Source: AC-32 sp963772975 | GTDB lineage: Bacteria > Actinomycetota > Thermoleophilia > Gaiellales > Gaiellaceae | Reading direction: 5' to 3' | Assembly: GCA_963772975.1 (NCBI GenBank) | Contig: CAVYZH010000004.1 | Span: forward strand, 124,001 to 188,000 | DNA: 64,000 bases | In this document: in pieces, positions 34,791-43,813 of the stretch | Layout of the letters: every line of letters starts with the position of its first letter | How positions within the stretch are numbered: position 1 is the stretch's first letter | Position numbers and translations under genes: made by a program | The notes under the pieces: generated by a model | What the model was told of the DNA's origin: nothing | Databases searched by the model: none | Seen by the model: only the letters and a program-made list of their open reading frames with translations

Positions 34791-36277
34791 TCGGACAGAC
34801 GCGTGGCGAGCTCGACGATCAGCCGGACACCATAGCCCGTGCCGCCGCGCTGGCTGAGGTAGTCGCCGCGCGAGCGCTCGAGGAAGGCCGGGCCCGCGAT
34901 GTCGGCGTGGGCCCACGGCCCCTCGCCGGCGAACTCCTCCAGGAACTTGGCCGCGAGCACGGCACCTGCCTGGCGCAGGTCGGACGAGTTCTTCAGGTCG
35001 GCGAAGACCGAATCGACGTAGCGGCGGTAGCGCGGGTGCATCGGGAAGGGCCAGATGTGGTCGCCACTCGTCTCGGCGGCGGCCAGGATCTCGTCGCGCC
35101 AGGCCTCGTCGTTGGCGAAGACGCCCGCGTAGAGGTCGCCGAGCGCAACCTCCATCGCGCCGGTCAGGGTGGCAAGGTCGAGCACATGCGTGGCGCCCTG
35201 CTCACGCGCGTACCAGAGCGCGTCGGCGAGCACGAGGCGGCCCTCGGCGTCGGTGTTGGTGATCTCGATCGTCTTGCCGTTGGCGGCGGTGATGATGTCG
35301 CCGGGCCGGTAGGCGTGGCCGCTCGGCATGTTCTCCGTGGCCGCGGCGACGGTCAGCACACGCACCGGCAGGCCGAGCTCGGCGATCGCGCCGGTGGCCT
35401 CGATCACGGCCGCGCCGCCGGCCATGTCGCCCTTCATGTCCTCCATGTGCAGCGACGGCTTGAGCGAGATACCGCCGGTGTCGAAGGTGATCGCCTTGCC
35501 GACGAGGCCGAGCACGACGTCACCGCGGGCCGGCTGCGGCGGGTCGTAGCGCAGCACCACGAGGCGCGCGGGGTTGTCGCTTCCCTGCGCAACCGCGGCC
35601 AGCGCGCCCATGCCGAGGTTCTCGATTTGGTCGGGGTCGAGCGCCTCGGCGGTGACGTGCTCGAGCGACGACGCGATCTCCTGCGCGCGCTCGGCGAGCC
35701 GTTCAGGGGTGGTCTCGTTCGGTGGGCTGTTCACCAGGTCGCGGGCGCGGTTCGTCCACTCCGCGACCGTCGCCGCGCGCTTCGCCGCCGCTGCCAGGCC
35801 GTCGCCCTCGCCGAGGAGGACAAGCGAGGCGAGCTTCGGCTTCGGCTCGTCGTGCTTCCAGCGCGCGGTGTCGTAGTTGCCGATTGCAGTGCCCTCGACG
35901 AGCGCCCGCACCTGCTCCTCGGCTGGAAGCTCGAGCGCGCCGTCGACCGCCCACGCGATTGTCTCGGCGTAGGCGCCGGTCTCGCGCGCGACGGCGGCGG
36001 CCGCCGTGCGCAGCGAGTCCGCGTCGATCTCGTCCCGCGGGCCGAGCCCGGCGATCGCCACTCGGGGCGCGCCAAGCTTGCCGTCCACGTGCACGATCGA
36101 GACGCGGCCGGCCTCGCCCTTCAGCTCGCCGTCGGCCGCGAGGCGGCTTAGCAGCCCATCGAGCTTCGAGTCGAGCGCTGCCGCGGTGCCCGCGAGCTCG
36201 TTGTCGCCGGCCACGGGAACCGCGACGACGTCCGCTTCCACCAGCTCCGGCGCGACCGCCTTAACCTCGACTCGCAT
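34787..36277 (-). CDS. pepA: leucyl aminopeptidase (M17)
   Basis: 496 residues, the usual PepA length. The C-terminal catalytic domain has V-G-K-A-I-T-F-D-T-G-G-I-S-L-K-P and the family signature N-T-D-A-E-G-R-L-V-L-A-D-A-L, which supply the two-zinc ligands. It releases N-terminal amino acids in the cytosol. The ATG lies 9 bases after a TAGCAT hexamer. The gene is upstream of and coupled to the acyl-CoA dehydrogenase. Confidence 0.95.
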   Translation of the reverse strand: MRVEVKAVAPELVEADVVAVPVAGDNELAGTAAALDSKLDGLLSRLAADGELKGEAGRVSIVHVDGKLGAPRVAIAGLGPRDEIDADSLRTAAAAVARETGAYAETIAWAVDGALELPAEEQVRALVEGTAIGNYDTARWKHDEPKPKLASLVLLGEGDGLAAAAKRAATVAEWTNRARDLVNSPPNETTPERLAERAQEIASSLEHVTAEALDPDQIENLGMGALAAVAQGSDNPARLVVLRYDPPQPARGDVVLGLVGKAITFDTGGISLKPSLHMEDMKGDMAGGAAVIEATGAIAELGLPVRVLTVAAATENMPSGHAYRPGDIITAANGKTIEITNTDAEGRLVLADALWYAREQGATHVLDLATLTGAMEVALGDLYAGVFANDEAWRDEILAAAETSGDHIWPFPMHPRYRRYVDSVFADLKNSSDLRQAGAVLAAKFLEEFAGEGPWAHADIAGPAFLERSRGDYLSQRGGTGYGVRLIVELATRLSE

Positions 36278-36286
36278 AGCCGCGCG

Positions 36287-36292
36287 ATGCTA
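36287..36292 (-). promoter_or_regulatory. -10 element TAGCAT for pepA
   Basis: TAGCAT on the minus strand, 9 bases before ATG 36277. Confidence 0.5.
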
Positions 36293-36434
36293 GCCGACCG
36301 CCTTCGTAGCCTGCCGCCGCATGAGGGGGATTTACCTCGTGCGCGGCTGTGCCGATAGACCGTTCGTGGCACGCGGCATGTCACTGCGGTACCAGCGGCC
36401 GGCCCGTTTTCGACGGCGCCGAACTTCGGCGAGC

Positions 36435-36611
36435 GTGGAGGTTCTGACTCTCCGCGTGGCGGAGCTCGTCTCCGAGCGCCAGCAGCTACGGGACCGCGGC
36501 GCGAGCGAAACCGCGCTCGAGAAGAACCGGATCCAGCTCGTCCGTGCGCAGTGGGAGCTCGGGCACGCGCTGATCGAGCGTCACCTGCCCGCCGCGCAGC
36601 CCGCGGCTTAG
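36435..36611 (+). CDS. small helical hypothetical protein
   Basis: 58 residues from GTG 36435 (an upstream ATG at 36378 would add 19 basic residues). The sequence is a heptad-like helix (V-A-E-L-V-S-E-R-Q-Q-L-R-D, then A-L-E-K-N-R-I-Q-L-V-R-A-Q-W). It resembles short conserved helical proteins in related actinobacteria, by recollection only. The stop overlaps the convergent oxidoreductase stop by four bases. Function unknown. Confidence 0.5.
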   Translation: MEVLTLRVAELVSERQQLRDRGASETALEKNRIQLVRAQWELGHALIERHLPAAQPAA

Positions 36612-37786
36612 ACCTTCGACCACACTCCGTGCTCGGCGGGGTCGAGCTCGATCTCGACCGCCACCGCCGACTCGCGCGCCGCGTCCGGCAGGAGCTCGGA
36701 GAGGCCGAGGTGCCGGGCGAGGAACGGCGCCAGGTAACGGCCGACGATCTTGGCCGGCGGCCACCAGAGCGGCTCGGTGTCGACCTGTGAGGCCGCGGGG
36801 CTGCCTTCGGCGCGCAGGAAACGTGGGCTCATCCCGGTCAACAGGAGCCCGCGCAGCACCGGACGGAACGGACTCGGCTCGAGCTTCGCGCCGACGCGGG
36901 CCGCGATCGACTCGGCTGCGGCGTCGGCCTGCTGGGCAGCGATCCCGCCCTGCTTGAGTGGGAAGCTGGTCGCGTCTCCGGCGGCCCAGACGTCGATCTC
37001 GCCGTGGACCTGTCCGAACGGGTCGGTCGGGAGGAAGCCCTGTGAGTCTGAGAAGAGACCCCGCAGCCGCGGGCCCTCGAGCCGTGGCAGCGCCACCGCG
37101 CGGTCTGCCTCGACCGAGCCGCCGGGCGCGACCGACAGGGCGCTGTCGGCGAACGCGAGCGGGATCGTCCCGGGAACGAGCTCGATGCCGCGGTCCTCGA
37201 GCAGCTCGGCGATCGCCGCGCTCGCCTGCGGGCCGAAGAGCTCGAGCGGGGCGTCCTCGGGCGTGACGACCGTGACCCGGACGCCGATCGCGCCGGCGTC
37301 GACGAGCCGCGCCCGGGTGAGCAGCGCGAGCTCGTAGAGCGGCAGCGCCCACCGGGCGCCGCTCGGGACGGCGAAGACGAAGCTTTCGACCTCGCCGGCG
37401 AGCGCGTCCTCGACCATCTGCTCGAGCTCGGCCGCGTCTACCGGGCCGCGAAAACAGAGCGCGCCGGGCAGCGCAGCTGCGGGAATGGCGCCGGGCGCCA
37501 GCAGCAGCAGGTCGAACGGCAGCTCCTCGCCATCGGCGGTGTGCAGGAGATGCCGCTCGGCGTCCACTTGCGTGACGGTCCCCTTACGCAGGGTGGCGCC
37601 CGCATCGTCCGCCAGGCGCTGCAGTGGAAACGTGCGCAGGTCGCCCGTTACGAGCAGCGGCCGGTAGACGAAGGAGCTGTCGGGCGCCACGAGCTCGACC
37701 TGCGCGAGCTCCGGCGCCAGCTCCTGCAGCGCCAGCGCCGCCTCGAGGGCCGCGACTCCACCGCCGCCGATCACGATCTTGGTCAT
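36608..37786 (-). CDS. FAD-dependent pyridine nucleotide-disulfide oxidoreductase (NDH-2/SQR-like)
   Basis: 392 residues. The N-terminal dinucleotide fold is V-I-G-G-G-G-V-A-A-L-E-A-A. The second FAD motif is I-D-V-W-A-A-G-D-A-T. The C-terminus lacks the redox-active Cys pair of true disulfide reductases, so it is closer to type II NADH dehydrogenases or sulfide:quinone reductases. It may feed electrons to quinone at the membrane face. ATG 37786 is well placed at the first strand; the frame upstream is antisense to the MFS gene and rejected. Confidence 0.8.
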   Translation of the reverse strand: MTKIVIGGGGVAALEAALALQELAPELAQVELVAPDSSFVYRPLLVTGDLRTFPLQRLADDAGATLRKGTVTQVDAERHLLHTADGEELPFDLLLLAPGAIPAAALPGALCFRGPVDAAELEQMVEDALAGEVESFVFAVPSGARWALPLYELALLTRARLVDAGAIGVRVTVVTPEDAPLELFGPQASAAIAELLEDRGIELVPGTIPLAFADSALSVAPGGSVEADRAVALPRLEGPRLRGLFSDSQGFLPTDPFGQVHGEIDVWAAGDATSFPLKQGGIAAQQADAAAESIAARVGAKLEPSPFRPVLRGLLLTGMSPRFLRAEGSPAASQVDTEPLWWPPAKIVGRYLAPFLARHLGLSELLPDAARESAVAVEIELDPAEHGVWSKV

Positions 37787-37860
37787 GAGCGGAATCGTCG
37801 GCCTTGGACGTGGGCCTGGCATCGGCGCGACCCCTGATCGGGCTACGGGTTTTCCGCAGC

Positions 37861-37866
37861 TAGGCT
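37861..37866 (+). promoter_or_regulatory. -10 element TAGGCT for the MFS gene
   Basis: TAGGCT is 7 bases before GTG 37874. Confidence 0.5.
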
Positions 37867-37873
37867 CGGATCT

Positions 37874-39049
37874 GTGCGGGCGGAGGTCGACAGGCGGGCG
37901 ATGGCGGTGCTCTCGACGGGGCACGGCGCGACCGACTTCGCCAACGGCGCGCTGCCGGCGCTGCTGCCGTTCATGGTCGACCGCTTCCGGCTCTCGTACA
38001 CGCTGGCCGCCGTCGTGATGCTCGCCTCGACGGCCTCGTCGTCGCTCGTACAGCCGCTCTTCGGCGCCTGGTCGGACCGCCGTGGCGCGCTCTGGCTGTT
38101 GCCGGCCGGGCTCGCGCTCGCCGGGGTCGGAATCGCGCTCGCTGCGGCCTCGCCGAGCTACTGGCTCGTGCTGCTGTTCGTGATTGTCTCCGGCCTCGGC
38201 GTCGCCGCCTACCACCCAGAAGGCTCGAAGTTCGCCGCCTATGCAAGCGGCGCTAAGCGGGCGAGCGGGATGAGCCTCTTTTCGGTCGGCGGGAACATCG
38301 GCTACGCGCTCGGCCCGACCGCGACGACGCCGCTCGTGCTGGCGCTCGGCCTGACCGGCGGCCTGCTGCTCGCGCTGCCGGTGCTCGGGGTCGCGCTGGC
38401 CCTGCTGCTCGTGCTGCCGTACCTGTCGAGCTTCGTCCCCAAGCCCGGCACGGGCGCCGCCGCGACCGGAAAGGATCGGCCCGGAGCGCTCGCGCTGCTG
38501 CTCGGCGTGATCGCCTTCCGCAGCGTCGCCTGGTTCGGGCTGATCACCTTCGTGCCGCTCTGGGAGGTCTCGCTCGGCCACTCGAAGGCGCACGGCTCGC
38601 ACCTGCTCTCCCTGATGCTGCTCGCCGGCGGCCTCGGCACCCTGGCCGCGGGGCCGCTCGCCGACCGGCTCGGGCGGCGGCCGGTGCTGATCGCGAGCCT
38701 GGCCGCCACCGCGCCGCTGATCCTGGTCTACGTGCTCGTGGGCGGCATTCCCGGCGCGCTCGCGCTCGCGTTCGTCGGGGTCTGCGTGATCTCGACGTTC
38801 GGCGTCACGATGGTGATGGCGCAGGAGTACCTGCCGCGGCGGATCGGGATGGCTTCGGGGCTCTCGATCGGGCTCTCGATCGGGCTTGGCGGAATTGCGG
38901 CCGTCGGCCTCGGCGCACTCGCCGACTCGGTCGACCTGCAGGCCGCGATGTACGCGGCCGCCGCGGCGCCGCTCGTCGCGCTGATGCTCGCCGCGCTGTT
39001 GCCTGCGACCCGCCCCCAACGGCGCCTCGCGCCCGAGCCCGTGCTGTAA
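37874..39049 (+). CDS. MFS transporter, fosmidomycin-resistance (Fsr) type
   Basis: 391 residues, about 12 helices. The N-terminal H-G-A-T-D-F-x-N-G-A-L-P-A-L-L-P and the central A-A-Y-H-P-E-G-S-K segment are hallmarks of the fosmidomycin-resistance family of MFS exporters. It probably expels a phosphonate or other small anionic compound; the true substrate is unknown. The divergent oxidoreductase starts 87 bases away. The stop TAA is part of the TAACCT hexamer for the SCP2 gene. Confidence 0.85.
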   Translation: MRAEVDRRAMAVLSTGHGATDFANGALPALLPFMVDRFRLSYTLAAVVMLASTASSSLVQPLFGAWSDRRGALWLLPAGLALAGVGIALAAASPSYWLVLLFVIVSGLGVAAYHPEGSKFAAYASGAKRASGMSLFSVGGNIGYALGPTATTPLVLALGLTGGLLLALPVLGVALALLLVLPYLSSFVPKPGTGAAATGKDRPGALALLLGVIAFRSVAWFGLITFVPLWEVSLGHSKAHGSHLLSLMLLAGGLGTLAAGPLADRLGRRPVLIASLAATAPLILVYVLVGGIPGALALAFVGVCVISTFGVTMVMAQEYLPRRIGMASGLSIGLSIGLGGIAAVGLGALADSVDLQAAMYAAAAAPLVALMLAALLPATRPQRRLAPEPVL

Positions 39050-39052
39050 CCT
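39047..39052 (+). promoter_or_regulatory. -10 element TAACCT for the SCP2 gene, overlapping the MFS stop codon
   Basis: TAACCT is 8 bases before ATG 39061. Its TAA is the MFS stop. Confidence 0.45.
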
Positions 39053-39060
39053 CGCCGCCG

Positions 39061-39363
39061 ATGGAGCCGAGGGAGTTCTTCGAGACGCTCGAGTCGCGCA
39101 TCGACCCGGCGAGAGCGAAGGGGATGAACGCGAGCTACAAGTTCGTGATCGACGGTGCCGGCACCTGGAACGTCGACGTCGACGACGGCCGGGTGACCGT
39201 CACCGAGGACGGCGGGGAGGCCGACACGACGATCACCGCCTCGGCCGAGACGTTCACGAAGATCGCCAACGGCGAGCAGAACCCCACCGCGGCCTACATG
39301 TCCGGCAAGCTCAAGGTGAACGGCGACATCGGCCAGGCGATGAAGCTCCAGAAGTTGTTCTAG
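39061..39363 (+). CDS. SCP2 sterol-carrier domain protein
   Basis: 100 residues forming one SCP2 fold. Landmarks are Y-K-F-V-I-D-G-A-G-T-W, D-G-G-E-A-D-T-T-I-T-A-S-A-E-T-F and Y-M-S-G-K-L-K-V-N-G-D. SCP2 domains bind acyl-CoA or other lipids in a hydrophobic tunnel. The place next to acyl-CoA metabolism genes fits. It ends one base before the convergent carboxylase gene. Confidence 0.88.
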   Translation: MEPREFFETLESRIDPARAKGMNASYKFVIDGAGTWNVDVDDGRVTVTEDGGEADTTITASAETFTKIANGEQNPTAAYMSGKLKVNGDIGQAMKLQKLF

Positions 39364-39364
39364 G

Positions 39365-40977
39365 TCACTCTTCGAGCTCGACGAGGAGAGTGCCGCCCGC
39401 GACGCGGTCGCCCTCGGCCACGTGCACCGACCGGACCACCGCCTCGTACGGCGAGACGATCGGCGTCTCCATCTTCATCGCCTCGAGCACGACCAGCGGC
39501 TGGCGCGGCTGGACGCGGTCGCCCTCGCCGACCAGCACCTTGATCACCGTTCCCGGCATCGGCGCGGCCAGGGTGCTCTGCTCGCGCCCGCCGCCGTGCT
39601 CGACGGCGCTGTCGAGGTCGGGCGGCGGCGCGGGCGCGGGCGCTGGCAGGTTCAGCCGGAAACCGCCGCGCCACGGGCGGTCGGGCAGGCGCAGCGGCGG
39701 GGCGGAGAGCGGCGGGTGCTCGGTCAGGAAGGCGGTCGTCGTCTCGCCCGCGCGCAAGGCCGGGTGCGCGACCAGCCAGCGCAGGAAGGGCAGGTTCGTG
39801 ACCACGCCGCCGACCTCGGTCTCGGCGAGCGCGGCGGCGAGCCGGTCTAGGGCGTCCTCGCGCGTCGAGCCGTGCGCGATCAGCTTGGCGAGCAGCGGGT
39901 CGTAGGAGGTGCCGACCTCGTCACCTTCCTCGACCCCGGCATCGACGCGGATCCGGCAGGGCAGGCGCAGCGCGCTCGAGCCGGCCGGTCTGCGGGAGAA
40001 ACGTCTTCGGGTCCTCGGCATAGAGCCGTACCTCGACCGCATGGCCGACGAGCCGCGGCTCGGCCTGAAGCGGCTCTCCCAGCGCGATCCGGAGTTGCTC
40101 GACGACCAGGTCGGAGCCGGTCACCAGCTCGGTGACCGGATGCTCGACCTGGATGCGCCCGTTCAGCTCCAGGAACCAGAAGTCACGGCCGTCGAGCATG
40201 AACTCGGCCGTGCCCGCGCTCCGGTAGCCGATCGCTCGCGCGAACGCGATCGCGGCCTCGCTCATCCGCGCGCGCAGCTGTGGGTCCAGCGCGGGGGAGG
40301 GCGCCTCCTCGAGCACCTTCTGGTGGCGGCGCTGTACCGAGCACTCGCGCTCCCCGAGCGCGAGGATCGTGCCCTGCGTGTCGCCGAGCAGCTGGATCTC
40401 GACGTGCCGCGGCCGTTCGACGTAGCGCTCGCAGAAGACGCGCTCGTCGCCGAAGGCCGCCTTCGCCTCGCGTTGCGCGGCTGCCAGCGCATCTTCGAGC
40501 TCGTCGGGTGAGCGCACGACCCGCATCCCGCGACCCGCCGCCGCCCGCCGCCGCCTTGACGACCAGCGGGAAGCCGATCTCGGCCGGCTCGCCCTCTGGG
40601 ACGACCGGCACGCCGGCCTCGCGTGCAATCCGCTTGGCCTCGAGCTTGTCACCGCCCGCGCGCAACGCGGCCGGCGGGGGCCCAACCCAGGTCAGGCCCG
40701 ACGCCTCGACCGCCTCGGCGAAGTCGGCGTTCTCGGCGAGGAAGCCGTAGCCCGGATGAATTGCGTCGGCACCGGTCTCCTGAGCCGCGCGCACGTGCTC
40801 GCCGGACTCGAGGTACGAGGCAATCCGAACCGTCTCGTCGGCCGAGCGCGCGTGCAGCGAGCCGGCGTCGTCCTCCGGCGCGACCGCCACGGTCGCGATC
40901 CCGAGCTCGCCGCAGGCCCGGAAGACCCGCAGCGCGATCTCGCCGCGGTTCGCTACGAGGAGCTTTTCGATGCCCAC
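39365..40977 (-). CDS. acyl-CoA carboxylase alpha subunit: biotin carboxylase + biotin carrier (two frameshifts)
   Basis: About 536 residues once repaired. Segment 1 (GTG 40977 onward) has E-K-L-L-V-A-N-R-G-E-I-A-L-R and H-P-G-Y-G-F-L-A-E-N. Segment 2 has the ATP-grasp residues L-E-L-N-G-R-I-Q-V-E-H-P-V-T-E. Segment 3 ends with the biotin site L-E-A-M-K-M-E-T. Dropping A 40533 restores G-G-G-G-R-G-M-R, and dropping one base near 39971 restores L-E-R-L-R-L-P-C-R-I. The MccB-like beta subunit is at 44328-45887, so methylcrotonyl-CoA carboxylase is the likeliest role. The start overlaps the hydratase by 25 bases. Confidence 0.85.
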
Positions 40978-41711
40978 GACGGGTGGCGCTTCTCGAGGAA
41001 GGCCCGCAGGCCCTCCTGCCCCTCCTCGCTCGTCCGCCGCTGGGCGATGCGCCGCTCGGTGGCGAGGCCGTCGGGCCGCTCGAGCACGAGCTTCTTCGCG
41101 TGCCGCGCCGCCTCGGGCCCGGCGGTGCGCAACTCGGCGACGATCGCCGCGACCACAGCGTCGAGGTCGGCTGCCACCTCGTGCACCAATCCGATCCGCA
41201 GCGCCGTGGCGGCGTCGAAGCGCTCGCCCGTGACGAAGTAGCGCCGCGCCGCGCTCGCGCCGATCTTCGCCAGTGCATACGGCGAGATCACCGCCGGGAT
41301 GATCCCGAGCTTCACTTCCGAGAAGGCGAACACCGTGTCGGGGGCCGCGACCACGATGTCCGAGCACGCGACGAGGCCGCAACCGCCGCCGAGCGCATGG
41401 CCGTGCACGCGCGACACGACCGGGGCCGGGCAAGAGTCGATCGCCTCCAGCATCATCCGCAGCCGGCGCGCGTCAGCCACGTTCTCCTCGTAGCTGAGCT
41501 CGATCGAGCTGCGCATCCAGTCGACGTCGGCGCCCGCCGAGAAGCTCTGGCCCTCGCCCGCCAGCAGCACCGCGCGCACGTCGTCGCCGACCGCCGCGAA
41601 GGCCTCGGTCAGCTCCGCGATCAGCGCGGCGTCGAAGGCGTTGCGCCGCTCGGGGCGCGCCATCGTGACGCCGAGGAGATCGCCGTCCTGTTCGATCCGG
41701 AGCGCCTGCAC
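40953..41711 (-). CDS. enoyl-CoA hydratase/isomerase (probably methylglutaconyl-CoA hydratase type)
   Basis: 252 residues of the crotonase family. The oxyanion-hole blocks are F-S-A-G-A-D-V-D-W-M and V-H-G-H-A-L-G-G-G-C-G-L-V-A-C-S-D. The E-V-K-L-G-I-I-P-A-V-I-S-P-Y segment matches hydratases of leucine breakdown, in keeping with the carboxylase next door. GTG 41711 is preferred since TACGAT lies 8 bases upstream. The end overlaps the carboxylase start, so the two are co-translated. Confidence 0.85.
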   Translation of the reverse strand: MQALRIEQDGDLLGVTMARPERRNAFDAALIAELTEAFAAVGDDVRAVLLAGEGQSFSAGADVDWMRSSIELSYEENVADARRLRMMLEAIDSCPAPVVSRVHGHALGGGCGLVACSDIVVAAPDTVFAFSEVKLGIIPAVISPYALAKIGASAARRYFVTGERFDAATALRIGLVHEVAADLDAVVAAIVAELRTAGPEAARHAKKLVLERPDGLATERRIAQRRTSEEGQEGLRAFLEKRHPSWASKSSS

Positions 41712-41719
41712 GGTTGTGC

Positions 41720-41729
41720 ATCGTAGAGT
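41720..41729. promoter_or_regulatory. overlapping divergent -10 elements (TACGAT minus, TAGAGT plus)
   Basis: On the minus strand TACGAT (41720-41725) precedes GTG 41711 by 8 bases. On the plus strand TAGAGT (41724-41729) precedes ATG 41736 by 6 bases. The hexamers share two base pairs, so the two promoters should compete for polymerase. Confidence 0.55.
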
Positions 41730-41735
41730 TGAGAG

Positions 41736-42563
41736 ATGCTGCGCGGAGCGCTCGCCGCCGCCGTCACGCCGCTCCGCGACGATGGAGCCGCCCTGGACGA
41801 GGAGGCCTTCCGGCCGTATCTCGACTTCCTGGCCGAGGCCGGGCTCGACGGCATCCTCGCGCTCGGCACGACCGGCGAGGGGATCCTGCTCTCGGCGGAC
41901 GAGCGCCGCCGCGCGGCCGAGCTCTTCCTCGACGGCCCGCTGCCGGTGATCGTCCATTGCGGCGCGCAGACATCCGCGGAGACCTGCGCGCTCGCCGAGC
42001 ATGCCGCTGCCGTGGGCGCGGCCGGAGTGGCGGTGATCTCGCCGCCGTACTACGCCCTCGACGACGAGGCGCTGCTCGCGCACCTGGCCTCGGCCGCCCG
42101 CGCGGCCGAACCGGCGCCGTTCTACGTCTACGAGTTCAAGGCGCGCAGCGGTTACGCGGTGCCCGTGCCGGTGCTCGAGCAGCTGCGCGAGCGCGCCTCC
42201 AACTTCGCGGGGCTGAAGGTCTCGGACAAGCCGTTCGAAGCGGTCGAGCCCTACCTGCTCGACGGATTGGACGTCTTCATCGGCGCCGAGGCGCTCGTCC
42301 GCGCCGGGATGGAGCGCGGCGCGGCCGGCGCGGTCTCCGGGCTGGCCGCGGTCTATCCCGAGCACGTGGTCGCGCTCGTCCGCGACGGGAGCGGCGACTC
42401 GGATGCACTGCGGAGCGAGCTCGACCGGTTCCCGTTCCAGGCCGCGGCCAAGTACGTGCTCGGCCGGCGCGGCGTGCCCGTGCGCGAGGACGTGCGCGCC
42501 CCGTTGCGCATGCTCTCGGCAGACGAGAAGCGCCAGTTGGACGCATGGCTCGAATCGTCGTAG
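41736..42563 (+). CDS. dihydrodipicolinate synthase / N-acetylneuraminate lyase family protein
   Basis: 275 residues, a class I aldolase of the DapA family. The G-T-T-G-E-G block, the catalytic tyrosine in Y-V-Y-E-F and the Schiff-base lysine in G-L-K-V-S-D are visible. It is not likely to be the biosynthetic DapA, since it overlaps a FAD amine oxidase gene by 19 bases. DapA-like deaminases and aldolases with such oxidases occur in hydroxyproline and amino-sugar degradation. The real substrate is unknown. Confidence 0.82.
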   Translation: MLRGALAAAVTPLRDDGAALDEEAFRPYLDFLAEAGLDGILALGTTGEGILLSADERRRAAELFLDGPLPVIVHCGAQTSAETCALAEHAAAVGAAGVAVISPPYYALDDEALLAHLASAARAAEPAPFYVYEFKARSGYAVPVPVLEQLRERASNFAGLKVSDKPFEAVEPYLLDGLDVFIGAEALVRAGMERGAAGAVSGLAAVYPEHVVALVRDGSGDSDALRSELDRFPFQAAAKYVLGRRGVPVREDVRAPLRMLSADEKRQLDAWLESS

Positions 42564-43594
42564 CCGGTGCGGGCGCGACCGGCGCCTCGGTCGCATTCCA
42601 CCTGGCCTCCCTCGGCGCCCGTGAGGTCGTCCTGGCCGACAAGGGGCGCGTTGCCGGCGGCGCGACTGCGAAGGCGATGGGAGGCGTGCGCCAGCAGTTC
42701 TCGACCGCGGCGGAGGTGCGGCTCGCCCAGGCCAGCATCCGCTTCTTCGAGGAGCTCGGGCCGCCGTTCTTCGACCAGGTCGGCTACCTGTTCCTGGCCA
42801 CGACCGAGGAGGGTCTGGCCGGGCTCGAGGAGCGGCGCATGCTGCAGGAAGAGCTCGGCGTGCCCGTCGAGCAGGTCGATCCGTCGTGCATCGAAGGCCT
42901 GCGCACCGACGACGTGCTCGGCGCTGTCGTCTGCCCGACGGACGGCACGGCCGACCCGCCCGCCGTCACACGCGAGCTCGTCCGGCGCGCGACGAAGCTC
43001 GGCGTCCAGGTGCGCGAGGGCTGCGACGCCACGACGCTGGAGGCCGACACGCTCGTGATCGCCTGCGGGCCCTGGTCGGCCGAGCTGGCCGCGACCCGCG
43101 GCATCGAGCTCCCGGTGCGGCCGCTCTGCCGCCAGCTGCTGGCGACCGGAGAGCTCGACCTTCCCGACGACCTGCCGATGGTGCTCGAGGTCGAGACCGG
43201 CTTCCACTTCCGCCGGCGCGGCAGCCGGCTCGTGCTGGCGATGACCGATCCCGAGCCGCGCTGGGGCTTCGACGAGGTCGTCGACGAGACGCTCTTCGCC
43301 GACCGCCTCGAGCGCCTGCACCACCGCTACCCGGCCGCGGCCGGGGTGACGATCGAGAACGCCTGGGCCGGCCTTTACGACATGACGCCCGACGCGCACC
43401 CGATCCTGGGCGAGCTCGCCGACGGCGTCTACGCGGCCTGCGGCTTCAGCGGCCACGGGTTCATGCAGTCACCCGCAGTCGGTCGCGCGCTGGCCGAGGA
43501 GATCCTCGGCGAGAGCCCGAGCATCGACCTGGGCCCGTACCGCGTCTCGCGCTTCGAGGAGGGCGTCGACTTCCCGGAGACTCTAGTCCTCTAG
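42545..43594 (+). CDS. FAD-dependent amino-acid/sarcosine oxidase-like protein (DAO family)
   Basis: 349 residues. The Rossmann FAD motif V-V-A-G-A-G-A-T-G-A-S-V-A lies at the start. The A-M-G-G-V-R-Q-Q-F region and the C-terminal T-P-D-A-H-P-I-L-G, C-G-F-S-G-H-G-F-M-Q-S-P block are typical of sarcosine/D-amino-acid oxidase-like enzymes. ATG 42545 lies inside the DapA-like gene, which indicates coupling. The pair may oxidise an imino or amino acid and then cleave or deaminate it. The 3' end overlaps the convergent small gene by 12 bases. Confidence 0.85.
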   Translation: MARIVVAGAGATGASVAFHLASLGAREVVLADKGRVAGGATAKAMGGVRQQFSTAAEVRLAQASIRFFEELGPPFFDQVGYLFLATTEEGLAGLEERRMLQEELGVPVEQVDPSCIEGLRTDDVLGAVVCPTDGTADPPAVTRELVRRATKLGVQVREGCDATTLEADTLVIACGPWSAELAATRGIELPVRPLCRQLLATGELDLPDDLPMVLEVETGFHFRRRGSRLVLAMTDPEPRWGFDEVVDETLFADRLERLHHRYPAAAGVTIENAWAGLYDMTPDAHPILGELADGVYAACGFSGHGFMQSPAVGRALAEEILGESPSIDLGPYRVSRFEEGVDFPETLVL

Positions 43595-43810
43595 CTCGAA
43601 CTCCTCGCCGACCTCGGGATCCTTGCCGATCAGCTCGCGCGCTTTCGTGACCGGCTCGTCGTCCTCGGAGAACGAGATCAGGCCGAAGCGCTCGCCGATC
43701 GGGTCGGAGATCCACGTGTCGCCCTCAGGCAGCTCGGGCAGCTTCGCGCGCAGCTCGTCAAGCGTCGTCATCGAGTCGGCGAGGTTCCAGAGCAGCAGCC
43801 GAACCGTCAC
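43583..43810 (-). CDS. small acidic hypothetical protein
   Basis: 75 residues starting at GTG 43810, with W-N-L-A-D-S-M-T-T-L-D-E-L-R and a Glu/Asp-rich C-terminus (E-V-G-E-E-F-E-L-E-D). No known motif. It follows another small gene by three bases and belongs to the unit MccB-cupin-small-small. The stop lies inside the 3' end of the convergent FAD oxidase. Function unknown. Confidence 0.6.
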   Translation of the reverse strand: MTVRLLLWNLADSMTTLDELRAKLPELPEGDTWISDPIGERFGLISFSEDDEPVTKARELIGKDPEVGEEFELED

Positions 43811-43813
43811 GCG

